This document shows, piece after piece, positions 25,597-34,756 of a stretch of 64,000 nt of DNA. This DNA is from an uncultured Clostridia bacterium. GTDB lineage: Bacteria; Bacillota; Clostridia; Christensenellales; UBA1242. Location: assembly GCA_934777505.1 (NCBI GenBank), contig CAKVNM010000002.1, positions 137,927 to 201,926 of the forward strand. Direction: 5' to 3'. Every line of letters begins with the position of its first letter. Positions within the stretch are counted from its first letter, which is position 1. The translations under genes were made by a program, and so were the position numbers. Below the pieces are notes generated by a model that worked only from the letters and a program-made list of their open reading frames with translations, was not told the origin of the DNA and did no database searches.

Positions 25597-25620
25597 TTTA
25601 TCCCCCCTTTTTGAAAGCAA

Positions 25621-26040
25621 ATTTTTGTATTATTAATATACATTAATACTTTCAAAAATGCAATACCCTTTTTAAAATTAAATTTGCTTATTTTTAGGCA
25701 ATATTTGCGCATTGGTTTTTATATGGTTATTTGCATAAAATTTTTAGCAAATTTTTGTGTTATTTTTTGAGTAAGTTTTAGTGTTATTTGCCATGCATTT
25801 TTGTGTGACTTTTTTAATGTGTGTTAGGATTATTTTTGTGCAATTTTTTGTGCAAATTTATAAAATATTTCTTTTCAAGTTTTTACTAGATTTTTCTTAC
25901 AATTCGTACGATTGTTGTTCACACAAATTTCTGCGGAATTTTCTTTATAGTTTTCCGTGCAAGTTGCAATTTGATTTTTGCTAAAAAACTTGTATAAATT
26001 ACTGCTGTGTTTTATGTATAAATTAAACACATAAATTTTA
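25621..26040. other. AT-rich intergenic region beyond dnaN
   Basis: About 420 bp without gene, T-rich on the plus strand. It has several irregularly spaced TTTTTGTG-type words between 25751 and 25855 but no canonical DnaA box. Confidence 0.45.
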
Positions 26041-26044
26041 TCTC

Positions 26045-26185
26045 AAATTTTTACTCACTATTGATATTAAATTAAAACAAAATTTTCATTCATTTTTTCC
26101 TTTAATTTAACGCAAAAATTTTGCTCACTTTTTAACATTACTTTTATATGAAATTCTTACTCACTTTTTAGTATGTTTTACATTC
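26045..26185. repeat. Four degenerate 35-36-bp tandem repeats near dnaN
   Basis: The word AAATTTT-N-(C/T)TCA(C/T)T recurs at 26045, 26080, 26116 and 26151, at intervals of 35, 36 and 35 bp: AAATTTTTACTCACT, AAATTTTCATTCATT, AAATTTTGCTCACTT, AAATTCTTACTCACT. The rest of each unit is T/A-rich and less alike. The regular spacing suggests iterons or a protein-binding array rather than chance AT richness. Confidence 0.55.
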
Positions 26186-26221
26186 AAAACTAATAGAGCC
26201 AAGCAAAGACTCTTATTGCAC

Positions 26222-26247
26222 AAAAAAACACTATCAAAACGATAGTG
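26222..26247 (-). terminator. Terminator of dnaN
   Basis: Stem CACTATC/GATAGTG (26229-26235, 26241-26247) with a T run on the minus strand. Confidence 0.8.
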
Positions 26248-26256
26248 CTTTTGTTT

Positions 26257-27363
26257 TTAATATCTTCTTAGTGGCAAAATGATATACATATATTCGTCAC
26301 CAGTGTGTGGAACGATAACGCAAGGATTAACAACGCCGTTTAGTTCTAGTTTTACAAAGTCGTCTTTGATAACATTCAAACTTTCTTTGATGTAGAAAAT
26401 GTTAAGAGTCAAATCAAGGTCGTAGCCAACAACTGACGCTGTAACTTTTTCGGTCACATTGCCAAGGTCGGATTTGATTTGAAGTGTTAACAAGTTTTCT
26501 TTAAACTCAAATGTTGCACCTTGTTCATTGCTGGCTCTTGCCAAAATTGCAACTCTTTCTAGGGCTTGTTCAAGTTGATTTTTTTGAACAACAACTGTGG
26601 TCTTAAAGTCGTTTGGAATAACTTGCTTGTAGTTAACATAGTCAGCACCTGTTCCAAGCAATCTTGTGATAATCTTTGTGTCGTTAACTTCTGCCATAAG
26701 GTAGTTTTGTTGAACCAAAAGTCTTAGTGATGCGTCACTGTCTTCAAGCAATTTTGATAGTTCGCTCAAACTTCTTGATGGAACAACAATGCTCATTTCG
26801 GTGGAGCAGTCAACAACTGGCTTTTTAGCAAGCGCCATTCTAAATCCGTCAAGGGCAACGCTTGTGATATTTTCTTTTGTTACTTCTAGCAAGCAACCTT
26901 TTAGCATTGGTCTTGTTTCGTCTGGTGCAGCACAGAAAATAGTTTTGTCTAGCAAGTCTTTAAAATCATTTTGCTTGATAGTGAAGAATTGTGCGTTGTT
27001 GATTTGTTGAATGGTTGGAAATTCGTTTGCGTTCAAGCATTGCATAAACACTTCGCTATCGGTGTACTTAATCTTTAATTGATTGCGTTCGTTCAAACTA
27101 AGTTCGATTTGTTCGTTGGTTAGTCTTCTAACAAATTCTGCAAACAATTTGCCTGGAACAACAGTTTGTCCTTCGATATCAACATTTGCTTTGATTTTTC
27201 TTTCAATAGCAAGTTCTCCGTCTGTTGCAATAAGAGTTAATGCATCATCTTCTGCTACAAGTTTTATGCCTTCTAGGATTGGATTTGTTGTCTTTGTGCT
27301 AACAGCCTTTATAACTTTCAAAACTGCATCGCTAAGGTCTAATCCTTCACAAAATAATTTCAT
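26257..27363 (-). CDS. dnaN: DNA polymerase III beta subunit (sliding clamp)
   Basis: 368-residue clamp that tethers the replicative polymerase. It opens MKLFCEGLDLSDAVLKVIKAV, includes VPGKLFAEFVRRL and the GFRMALAKK block, and ends with DEYMYIILPLRRY, the usual C-terminus. Three clamp domains of normal size are present. An SD (AAAGGGGAAAATT) precedes the ATG. It lies 204 bp downstream of dnaA; the gap carries DnaA boxes and an extended -10. Confidence 0.97.
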   Translation of the reverse strand: MKLFCEGLDLSDAVLKVIKAVSTKTTNPILEGIKLVAEDDALTLIATDGELAIERKIKANVDIEGQTVVPGKLFAEFVRRLTNEQIELSLNERNQLKIKYTDSEVFMQCLNANEFPTIQQINNAQFFTIKQNDFKDLLDKTIFCAAPDETRPMLKGCLLEVTKENITSVALDGFRMALAKKPVVDCSTEMSIVVPSRSLSELSKLLEDSDASLRLLVQQNYLMAEVNDTKIITRLLGTGADYVNYKQVIPNDFKTTVVVQKNQLEQALERVAILARASNEQGATFEFKENLLTLQIKSDLGNVTEKVTASVVGYDLDLTLNIFYIKESLNVIKDDFVKLELNGVVNPCVIVPHTGDEYMYIILPLRRY

Positions 27364-27567
27364 AATTTTCCCCTTTGATTTTTCAATTTTTTATTATTAG
27401 ATAATAGTCTTAATATTAGTGGCGGTGGATATGTGAATTGCCCCTAATTTTTAACATAATTATTATACCATACATATCGTAAAAAAGGAAATAATAGTTA
27501 TAAAAAATTAAATATTTTTTGTGCATAACTTGGTGCAAAACTTTTTAAAGTTATCCACATATTCACA
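27364..27567. other. Candidate origin of replication (oriC) between dnaA and dnaN
   Basis: 204 bp holding a perfect DnaA box TTATCCACA (27551-27559, plus strand), a TTATGCACA box (27520-27528, minus strand) and a very AT-rich stretch beside them (about 27481-27520). Reading the minus strand past the second box, CTATTATTT resembles DnaA-trio sequence. Two related words, TGGATATGTGAAT (27426-27438) and the inverse TGAATATGTGGAT (27553-27565), flank the region. As in Bacillus the dnaA-dnaN gap is an expected oriC position. Only two clear boxes are seen, so this is a candidate. Confidence 0.55.
27462..27470 (-). promoter_or_regulatory. Extended -10 promoter of dnaN
   Basis: Minus strand TGGTATAAT (TG-N-TATAAT), weak -35, about 100 bp before the dnaN ATG. 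Confidence 0.55.
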
Positions 27568-28911
27568 TTATTTTTTTAAAATCATGTTTTTTAGGTCGCT
27601 GGCTTCCACTTTTAGTTTTTGATTGGTTTTTAGGTTTTGAGAAATTTTATCTCTTGCGTGAATAATTGTTGTGTGGTCCTTTCCACCAAATATTTTGCCA
27701 ATGCTGGCGAGCGGAAGGTCGAGTAGGTCGGTGATTAAGTACATACACATCTGCCTTGGGTCAACAATCTCTTTGTTTTTCTTTTTGCCAAGAAGGTCTG
27801 TTTTGGAAACATTGTAGTACTTGCACACGGTGTCTATAACAAGGTCTGGACTTAGTGACTTTGTTTCGGTCACATCGTCTTTTAGGGCGTCAAGAGCGTC
27901 TTCCATGGTCGCAAACTTTTTGCCAAGCAAATTTGCGTAGTAGCAAACTTTTGTTAGGCAACCTTCAAGTTCTCGAATGTTGGTGTCGATATGCTCAGCA
28001 AGATAGTCGATAACTTCGTCATCAATGTTATAGTCTTCTTCTTGCGCTTTCTTTTTTAGAATTGCCACTCTTGTTTCAAAATCTGGTGCTTGAATATCTT
28101 GTGTTAGTCCGCACGCAAATCTGGATTTAAGTCTTTCGCTAAGCGTAGCAATCTCTTTTGGTGGTCTATCACTAGCAATGATAATTTGTTTGTTGTTTTG
28201 ATATAGGTCGTTAAAGGTGTGGAAAAATTCTTCCTGCGTTTCCATTTTGTTGGAAATAAATTGAATATCGTCCACCATTAACACATCAAGATTACGATAT
28301 TTTTCCCTAAACTGATTAATGTTTTTGTCACGCTTTTGCAAAGATTCAATATAGTCGTTTGTAAACTGCTCACAAGTAACATACACAACTTTTAGTTCTG
28401 GATTGTGAGTAGTTATGTAGTTTCCAATAGCGTGCATTAGGTGCGTTTTTCCAAGTCCAACACCGCCGTAGATAAATAGGGGATTGATTTTTCCGCTTGG
28501 GTTTTCGGCAATGCTACGGCTGGCAGCATAGACAACTTGATTGCTCTTGCCAACAACAAAACTGTCAAAAGTATACTTTTGATTAAACTTTTTGGTCTTT
28601 GGTTCGTCAATCTTGTTTTTGTCACTGTCGATGTCGTCATTTTCAAGTTTTAGTTCTTCGCCTTCTTGTGGCGACAAAATTTCAAAACCCTTAATGTTGT
28701 CAAAAACTTCGCCAATCGCAAGTTTAAACTGGTCAAGTAACATTTCATTAATCCTGTTTTTTGCCGTTTCGCTTGATGCTTTAATCAGCAAGTAGTCGTT
28801 TTTTATAGCAATAGGCTCGCAAGTCTTAATCCAAAGTTCCAAACTAACAGCAGTAACTTCTCTTTCAAGCAAGTCAATAACTTTTAGCCAATTTTCGTTC
28901 AAATTCTGCAT
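27568..28911 (-). CDS. dnaA: Chromosomal replication initiator DnaA
   Basis: 447 residues. Domain I opens with MQNLNENWLKVIDLLEREV; domain III has Walker A GGVGLGKTHLMHA and Walker B VLMVDDIQF; domain IV has the DnaA signature GGKDHTTIIHA, which reads the 9-mer boxes. The ATG at 28911 follows AGGAAGGAAAATT. Upstream, TTGCAA-17-TATAAT forms its own promoter. recF lies upstream instead of downstream of the dnaA-dnaN pair, which is unusual. Confidence 0.98.
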   Translation of the reverse strand: MQNLNENWLKVIDLLEREVTAVSLELWIKTCEPIAIKNDYLLIKASSETAKNRINEMLLDQFKLAIGEVFDNIKGFEILSPQEGEELKLENDDIDSDKNKIDEPKTKKFNQKYTFDSFVVGKSNQVVYAASRSIAENPSGKINPLFIYGGVGLGKTHLMHAIGNYITTHNPELKVVYVTCEQFTNDYIESLQKRDKNINQFREKYRNLDVLMVDDIQFISNKMETQEEFFHTFNDLYQNNKQIIIASDRPPKEIATLSERLKSRFACGLTQDIQAPDFETRVAILKKKAQEEDYNIDDEVIDYLAEHIDTNIRELEGCLTKVCYYANLLGKKFATMEDALDALKDDVTETKSLSPDLVIDTVCKYYNVSKTDLLGKKKNKEIVDPRQMCMYLITDLLDLPLASIGKIFGGKDHTTIIHARDKISQNLKTNQKLKVEASDLKNMILKK

Positions 28912-29010
28912 AATTTTCCTTCCTAAATTTTTATCACTAATAATATAACACGAAATTAAAAAAATCAAAACTAAATTTTAAAATCTCGCTTTGATTTTGT
29001 TTATAAATAT

Positions 29011-29039
29011 ATTATATAATTCTAATCTTTAAATTGCAA
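29011..29039 (-). promoter_or_regulatory. Promoter of dnaA
   Basis: Minus strand TTGCAA (29034-29039), 17-bp spacer, TATAAT (29011-29016), about 100 nt before the ATG, in the recF-dnaA gap. Confidence 0.75.
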
Positions 29040-29047
29040 CGGCAATT

Positions 29048-30136
29048 TTATCTAATCACTTTTCCGCTGTCAACTCTAATAATCGTTGCTTTGTCGAGCA
29101 AGTATTCGTTAACATTTGTGGTTGTTAGAATAGTTTGAACTTCTCGTGTTTTTTCCAAAAGTCTTGCTTGTCTTGTCATGTCAAGTTCGCTCAAAACATC
29201 GTCAAGGAGCAAAACTGGATATTCGCCACACTCGTCCTTGAAAATTTCAAGTTCGGCAAGTTTGAGCGAAAGTGCAACTGTTCGGTGCTGACCTTGACTT
29301 CCAAAAGTCCTAATATCAACGCCGTCAACAAGCATTTCAATGTCGTCACGATGTGGTCCAACGGTAGTGTAGCCAAGTCGAATGTCTTTGTCTTCACACT
29401 TTTTTAACTCGTCCAAAAGTTTTTGCTCAATTTCGTCTTCGGTTTCGCCACAAAGCCCTTGATAGTTAAGTTCCAAGTTTTCGCTTTGGTCGGTTAAAAA
29501 TGAGTGACTGTTTTTTGCGTAAATTTTTAGTTTGTTCAAAAATCTAATTCGCCTCATTATTATCTTTGCCCCAACATTTGCTAGTTGCATTGTCCAAATT
29601 GGCAAGGTTTCTTTTAGGGCGTTAATATCTTTTTGTTCTTTTAAAAGTTTGTTTCGACTTTCCAAAATTTTGTTATATTTTAATAACAAATAAAAATAGT
29701 TTTTGCTTAGTTGCGAGATGTCCGTGTCCATAAACTTTCGTCTGTCTTGCGGAGCGTCTTTTACAAGTTTTAGTTCGTCCGGCGAAAAGTAAACGCACTT
29801 TATGCTTCCCACAAGGTCGGCAACTTTTAAAATGTTAATTTTGTTGATTTTTACAATCTTTTTGCCACGCTTTTTTAGCGTTATGTCAATCTTTTTGTCG
29901 CCTGCGTTTGTTTTAAAATCCACCAAAATGTTGGCACTTTCTTCGTTCCACTTTACAAGTTCACTTTCCTTGCTGGTTCGTGGACTTTTTGCCACAGCGC
30001 AAAAATATACTGCTTCCAAAAGATTGGTTTTGCCCTGAGCATTTCTGCCAAGCAAAACATTTAGGGTTGGAGAAAAATATGCCACTTCTTTGGCATAGTT
30101 GCGATAGTTTGTTAACTTTATGCTTTTTATCTCCAT
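29048..30136 (-). CDS. recF: DNA replication and repair protein RecF
   Basis: SMC-like ATPase that loads RecA at gaps, 362 residues. Walker A is GRNAQGKTNLLEA, the signature region has FGSQGQHRTVALSLKLAE, and Walker B is VLLLDDVLSELD. It lies 136 bp upstream of dnaA in the same direction. The promoter -10 sits 9 nt before the ATG and no SD is seen, so the mRNA is probably leaderless or nearly so. Confidence 0.96.
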   Translation of the reverse strand: MEIKSIKLTNYRNYAKEVAYFSPTLNVLLGRNAQGKTNLLEAVYFCAVAKSPRTSKESELVKWNEESANILVDFKTNAGDKKIDITLKKRGKKIVKINKINILKVADLVGSIKCVYFSPDELKLVKDAPQDRRKFMDTDISQLSKNYFYLLLKYNKILESRNKLLKEQKDINALKETLPIWTMQLANVGAKIIMRRIRFLNKLKIYAKNSHSFLTDQSENLELNYQGLCGETEDEIEQKLLDELKKCEDKDIRLGYTTVGPHRDDIEMLVDGVDIRTFGSQGQHRTVALSLKLAELEIFKDECGEYPVLLLDDVLSELDMTRQARLLEKTREVQTILTTTNVNEYLLDKATIIRVDSGKVIR

Positions 30137-30145
30137 ATCAATTTT

Positions 30146-30174
30146 AGTATAGCAAAAATGGTGTTATTTTACAA
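30146..30174 (-). promoter_or_regulatory. Promoter of recF, abutting the start codon
   Basis: Minus strand TTGTAA (30169-30174), 17-bp spacer, TATACT (30146-30151); predicted start of transcription about 3 nt before the ATG. Confidence 0.65.
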
Positions 30175-30212
30175 TTATTTTTTGTTAAATTTTTACATTA
30201 CTTAATTCAATC

Positions 30213-30242
30213 TTGACAACAAAAACTCAAAAATGATAAAGT
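30213..30242 (+). promoter_or_regulatory. Putative promoter of the surface protease gene
   Basis: TTGACA (30213-30218), 18-bp spacer, TAAAGT (30237-30242). Confidence 0.45.
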
Positions 30243-30278
30243 ATATAGTATATTTAATATATTTTAAAGGTAGTACAA

Positions 30279-33200
30279 ATGAAAAAGAATTTTAAAAGTT
30301 ATATTTTGATTTTGATGTTTGCAATTTTCAGTCTTGGAATTGCAGGCATTTTTAGCGTTTTGCCACAGCAAAAAGTGTCGGCAAGCGAGAATATTCCACA
30401 GGCTACTGCCACCGCAAGTGATAGTTACTTTTGCCTTAAAGATAACAACATTTTCCTAACCGAAGACCAGTCTTCGTTTGGACTATGCTGGAATTTTTCC
30501 ATGCTAGCCACAATCGAGAGTTATCTTTCCATGAAGACCAATCAAGTTTATGACTTTTCGGAAGCGTGGGTTGCAGTTTGTAAAAAAATGTATACAAAAA
30601 GTTATGCTATCGGCGGAGGTGGAGATTACACTAACTTTATTAATGTCGTAAAAAAGTATGGCTTGCTTGCTGAAAGCGACTTACCTTACTCAGCACTCCA
30701 AAACATTGACGATAGCAATTATGAAACAATTTACGAACTCTACAAAGACAAAGCCACCAAAGTTTTCACCAACAATTTGAGCGCCAACGGTTTTTATCTT
30801 AGCGGACGCACTGCAATCAAAAACTACCTTATCAGCAAGGGTGCTTGCACAATCTCTTATGATGCAAACTTTATGGTCGAAACAGACGATTGCCCATACA
30901 CTTACTCATATTGTAACACAATCAATACAAGTAGCACAGGCGCACACGCAATCACACTAATTGGCTGGGACGACACAATCTCGTTCACGGACAAGTACGG
31001 CGGAACACAAACAGGTGCATGGATTTGCCTTAACAGTTGGGGAACAGGCACGAAAAACGAAATCGTCTATATTTCCTATAACGATGCTTGGCTTGTTGCA
31101 ACAATCGCAGGCGTAAATATTTCCTACGACTTTGACTACAAGTTGACTTCGTCCACTTCCAACCTAACAAACAAAGATGTAAAACGCTACAAAAACGGCT
31201 GGACAGAAACAACCACTGGCAGTTTCAATCAAAAAAATGTGTTCTACTATGGCGACAATATTTCGATGACATATTCTTACTACACAGACGCTAATGTTCA
31301 AGTTATAATAGAAAAAGATGGAATTGATAGAACAAGCGAGTTTTCGACTGTTAGCGTAGACACAAGTCAAAAGAAAATCACAATCGCAGGCACAGATATT
31401 GACAGTGGTTGCTACAAAGTTATTTTTAGAGTAAACGGCTTAGACTACATAAATCAACTATATGTTTTGTCGGGAGCAGACACTGTTTCGGTCAACACAA
31501 ATGCTTCAAGCAGTAGTGATGCTTGCTTGCAAGGTTTCAACGATATTTATTCCACAAAAAATACTAACACCTTGTATGCTTTTTCAACAAGCACCGCTGG
31601 CGTTATGACAATTAATCCTGCCACACTTTCTCGAATTTCTAGCGTTAGGGCAGTAAACGGCTCAGCAACAATTTATGTTAGAAGTGATAGTTCATTCAAG
31701 GCTAGCACGGGTGCGAACTACTCAGTTGGAACAATCATTTTGCAGTATGACGGACTAAACTCCTACGGTAAGTATGACGCATCAGTAATCCTAACCACAA
31801 CTTCGGGCAGTCAAGTAACGCTCAACATTATCATTTACAAGTACAATTACAGTCAAGACACCAAAACATATGTTTTCTATCAAAATGTCGAAAACTGCCA
31901 AAACCCAAACAGCAAATATATTGTTGTTGGTTCAAACTTTACAAACACACTTTTAGACGCATCGTCAGCAAGCAAGAATTTTGCTGGCTGGTATCTTGAT
32001 GCGGGACTTACCATTCAACTATCTTCAAACATGGTCACCGGACTTGATATCACGCAAGCGTCCTTAACAAATTATAGAGATACAAACCTTTCTTCCAACA
32101 AAAAAAGAGCATTTATCTTTGTTTATGCAAAGTTTGAAAATGCTGAACTATATCTCGAAAACAAAAACTTTACTGCAACCTATGGCGACAACCTTAGCCT
32201 TGCAATTAATCCTGTTCAAAACGGCAGTGGAAACTACAAGTACACCGCTCTAAGACTTCCAAACGGACTTAGTTTTGACCAAAACACTCTTAGAATCACG
32301 GGAACAATTCTAACCACTGGCACATTGAATTTTCAAATCACAGTGGTTGATAACTCAACTGGCAAAGGCACAGACGCAACATTCCAACTTGTTGTTAGCA
32401 AAAGAAAAATAACTTACAGAATCCACAACAAGCAAAGCGTTAGCGGAGAGCAGCTTGAAGAACTCACTGGCGAAATTGTTAGTGGCGAAGTTTACGGCAC
32501 AGACAATCTTAACATTCAACTATTTTGTGATGCAACCATCTCGTCAAGTGTAGGTGACTATGAAATCAACGGCACTTGGACAAATTCAAACTACATCGTA
32601 ACTTTCCAAACAGGAACATACACAATCACTCAGTCACAAATCAAAGCCACCGCAACTGGCTACTCAGGGGTTTATGATGGAACATATCACTATCCAGAAA
32701 TTCAAATTCAACGACCAGCCACAACCAGTGTTATGTATGGCTACAACGAAACCGATTTTACAACATCTCCAATTGGCGTAAAGGACTATACGTCTAAGCC
32801 AGTCACAATATTTATTAAATTCTCGGCATCGGGATATGAAGACTTAATCATTCCAGTAACAATCAGCATTGAGCAAAAAGAAGTTACGCTCATGTGGGTG
32901 AGTGGAACTTTTGTCTATAACGGCAAAATCCAAGCCCCAACTTGCATAATATCAAGCGGTCTTGTTAGTGGAGACACCGCACAAGTAACCGTTAGTGGCG
33001 GACAAGTCAATGCGGGACAAGGCTACACAGCCACCGCCACAATCAATAATCCAAACTACAAAATCGCAAACAGCACATTGCCATTCAGTATTCAAAAGGC
33101 TCAACAAGTGCCAGATGTTACTGTCATCAAACTTGACGCAAAACAAGTCGACAATGCCAACACTTTGAGCGATATAGACCTTCCAGCAGGCTTTGTTTGG

Positions 33201-33686
33201 AAAGACCCAAGTCAAGAAGTAAAGTATGGCAAAAACACCTGCAAAGCCACCTATACTCCTGCCGACACTATTAACTACGAAACTATCAACATAGAATTGA
33301 CTTTCACAAAATCCAACCCACAAGACTCGTCCGTTAAGTATGTTGCAATCATTGTTGCGATTGGCTTTATACTAGCCGTTGTTGGAATAATCATCTACAA
33401 GTCGGTTACTCGTGTTAAGGAAAAACAACTTGTGACTCCTGTAAAGCACGAAAAAATCAAAAAGATTACGCAAGACGAATTAATCATCGAGTTTGTTACA
33501 AATGCACCAATCTCGCTCGCACCAATCAAAGCACCAAAACGAGCAACAATAGAACTTCCAAAGTTGGAGAGAAAATATTACGAGTTCTGCGGTTGGTACA
33601 CCGACAACCTTTGCTTGAAACCTTATGTTTCAAACGGAGCAAGCAACAAACTTGTTCTGTACGCAAAATGGCGTCCAAAAATTTAA
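30279..33686 (+). CDS. Papain-like (C1A) surface protease with Ig/MBG-like and Listeria-Bacteroides-type repeats
   Basis: 1135-residue exported protein, SD AAAGGTAGTACAA. A signal segment covers 1-37. A papain-fold peptidase follows, with Q64, C70 (QSSFGLCWNFS), H223 (GAHAITLIGWDD) and N252 (NSWGT) in the expected order. After about 480 comes a FAGWY-type Listeria-Bacteroides-like repeat, an Ig/cadherin-like domain (ATYGDNLSLAINP) and several MBG-like repeats (VTLMWVSGTFVYNGK). A membrane helix lies near 1012-1035 (YVAIIVAIGFILAVVGIII), and, oddly, a second FCGWY...LYAKW repeat comes after it. Probably cell-wall associated; substrate unknown. Confidence 0.88.
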   Translation: MKKNFKSYILILMFAIFSLGIAGIFSVLPQQKVSASENIPQATATASDSYFCLKDNNIFLTEDQSSFGLCWNFSMLATIESYLSMKTNQVYDFSEAWVAVCKKMYTKSYAIGGGGDYTNFINVVKKYGLLAESDLPYSALQNIDDSNYETIYELYKDKATKVFTNNLSANGFYLSGRTAIKNYLISKGACTISYDANFMVETDDCPYTYSYCNTINTSSTGAHAITLIGWDDTISFTDKYGGTQTGAWICLNSWGTGTKNEIVYISYNDAWLVATIAGVNISYDFDYKLTSSTSNLTNKDVKRYKNGWTETTTGSFNQKNVFYYGDNISMTYSYYTDANVQVIIEKDGIDRTSEFSTVSVDTSQKKITIAGTDIDSGCYKVIFRVNGLDYINQLYVLSGADTVSVNTNASSSSDACLQGFNDIYSTKNTNTLYAFSTSTAGVMTINPATLSRISSVRAVNGSATIYVRSDSSFKASTGANYSVGTIILQYDGLNSYGKYDASVILTTTSGSQVTLNIIIYKYNYSQDTKTYVFYQNVENCQNPNSKYIVVGSNFTNTLLDASSASKNFAGWYLDAGLTIQLSSNMVTGLDITQASLTNYRDTNLSSNKKRAFIFVYAKFENAELYLENKNFTATYGDNLSLAINPVQNGSGNYKYTALRLPNGLSFDQNTLRITGTILTTGTLNFQITVVDNSTGKGTDATFQLVVSKRKITYRIHNKQSVSGEQLEELTGEIVSGEVYGTDNLNIQLFCDATISSSVGDYEINGTWTNSNYIVTFQTGTYTITQSQIKATATGYSGVYDGTYHYPEIQIQRPATTSVMYGYNETDFTTSPIGVKDYTSKPVTIFIKFSASGYEDLIIPVTISIEQKEVTLMWVSGTFVYNGKIQAPTCIISSGLVSGDTAQVTVSGGQVNAGQGYTATATINNPNYKIANSTLPFSIQKAQQVPDVTVIKLDAKQVDNANTLSDIDLPAGFVWKDPSQEVKYGKNTCKATYTPADTINYETINIELTFTKSNPQDSSVKYVAIIVAIGFILAVVGIIIYKSVTRVKEKQLVTPVKHEKIKKITQDELIIEFVTNAPISLAPIKAPKRATIELPKLERKYYEFCGWYTDNLCLKPYVSNGASNKLVLYAKWRPKI

Positions 33687-33689
33687 AGC

Positions 33690-33724
33690 AAATAGTTAGG
33701 CTTTTTAGTCTAACTATTTTTGTT
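33690..33724 (+). terminator. Terminator of the surface protease gene
   Basis: Stem AAATAGTTAG/CTAACTATTT (33690-33699, 33710-33719), then TTTG. Confidence 0.8.
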
Positions 33725-33817
33725 TTATGCCCACTTAAAATTTGACAACCGCAATTTTTTATTCATATAATAATTTTGTACGATATGTTTTTTGCAAAAC
33801 TTAGAAAAGGAGAGAAT

Positions 33818-34081
33818 ATGCTTGAAAACTATAATGTTTCCAAAGACGATGTCCTAGCCTTAATCGAAGTGCTTAGAAGCGTAAAGGACAGAAATCTTGG
33901 CTATGTTGCAGAACTCGAAATGTTAAAGGAAAACGGATTTGTTTCCGCCATAACAGACATTTTTGGAAGTCTGTATTCCGCCAAGGACTATTTGCTTTCG
34001 CACGCAAGTGACTACCCATCAAACCAAGGCGCAATCAGTATGCTTGTTGAATATCTTAACAGACTGACCGATTGTCGCTGA
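33818..34081 (+). CDS. Hypothetical protein, 87 aa
   Basis: Not recognised. Start at MLENYNVSKDDVLA, chosen for its AAAAGGAGAGAAT SD. It is a soluble, all-helical protein by appearance (LALIEVLRSVKDRN, LVEYLNRLTDCR) with no cysteine motif or membrane segment. Single-gene unit between two terminators. Confidence 0.65.
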   Translation: MLENYNVSKDDVLALIEVLRSVKDRNLGYVAELEMLKENGFVSAITDIFGSLYSAKDYLLSHASDYPSNQGAISMLVEYLNRLTDCR

Positions 34082-34130
34082 GTTTCTTGCCATGAAAGAT
34101 GAATAACACACAAAAATCAAGTTTTTTAAA

Positions 34131-34158
34131 AAATGACTGCTTTTTTGCGGTCTTTTTT
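34131..34158 (+). terminator. Terminator of the 33818 gene
   Basis: Stem GACTGC/GCGGTC (one G-T pair) followed by TTTTTT. Confidence 0.65.
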
Positions 34159-34756
34159 ATTGTTTTCTGAACTTTTTTTTGATTAGTATTAATTATTGAT
34201 ACTAATTATCATTAACTAACGCTTTCAAAAGTTATTCCTTTGTTTTGTTGTTTTAAATTTGTGGTAAATTGTATTTTTTTATATCTAAAAGTTAATTTTT
34301 CATGCCTTTTCTTAATTTCTTATTGAGAATTAGTATTTTTAACGCTTTTTCAAAACTTTTTATGAATTTTTAATGTGTTTTAGAGTTTTTATTTGCATTT
34401 AAATTTGTATGTTTCATTTGTTGTTATAGTGTTTTGTGATAAACAGTGTTCCAAATAAAAATAATTAAACAAGTAAAAGATAATAATTAATAAAGTGTTT
34501 TCATCTTGTAACTTAAAAACAATATGTTGTTGGAAATAGGTTTTTTGTTTTTCAAAAATACTAAAATACAATCATAAGATTACAAAATAAATCATTTAAC
34601 TCACAACATAATTAAGGTTTTTATAGTGGGAAATAAAAGAGTTAAATTATAACAACGCATACATAATAAAGTATATTTCAAATTTTGTTATTAAGAAAAA
34701 ATTATAATCAAGGGCAAAAGTCCGTCAAAATTAATCAATCAAATTTTTTTAAAATA
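34159..34756. other. AT-rich intergenic region, no gene seen
   Basis: About 600 bp of extremely AT-rich DNA. An open frame on the minus strand (34389-34571) lacks an SD and has random-like content. No RNA gene or ordered repeat found. Confidence 0.5.

Noticed and set aside
34389..34571. 60-codon minus-strand open frame
   Set aside because: No SD or terminator and random-like composition in very AT-rich DNA.
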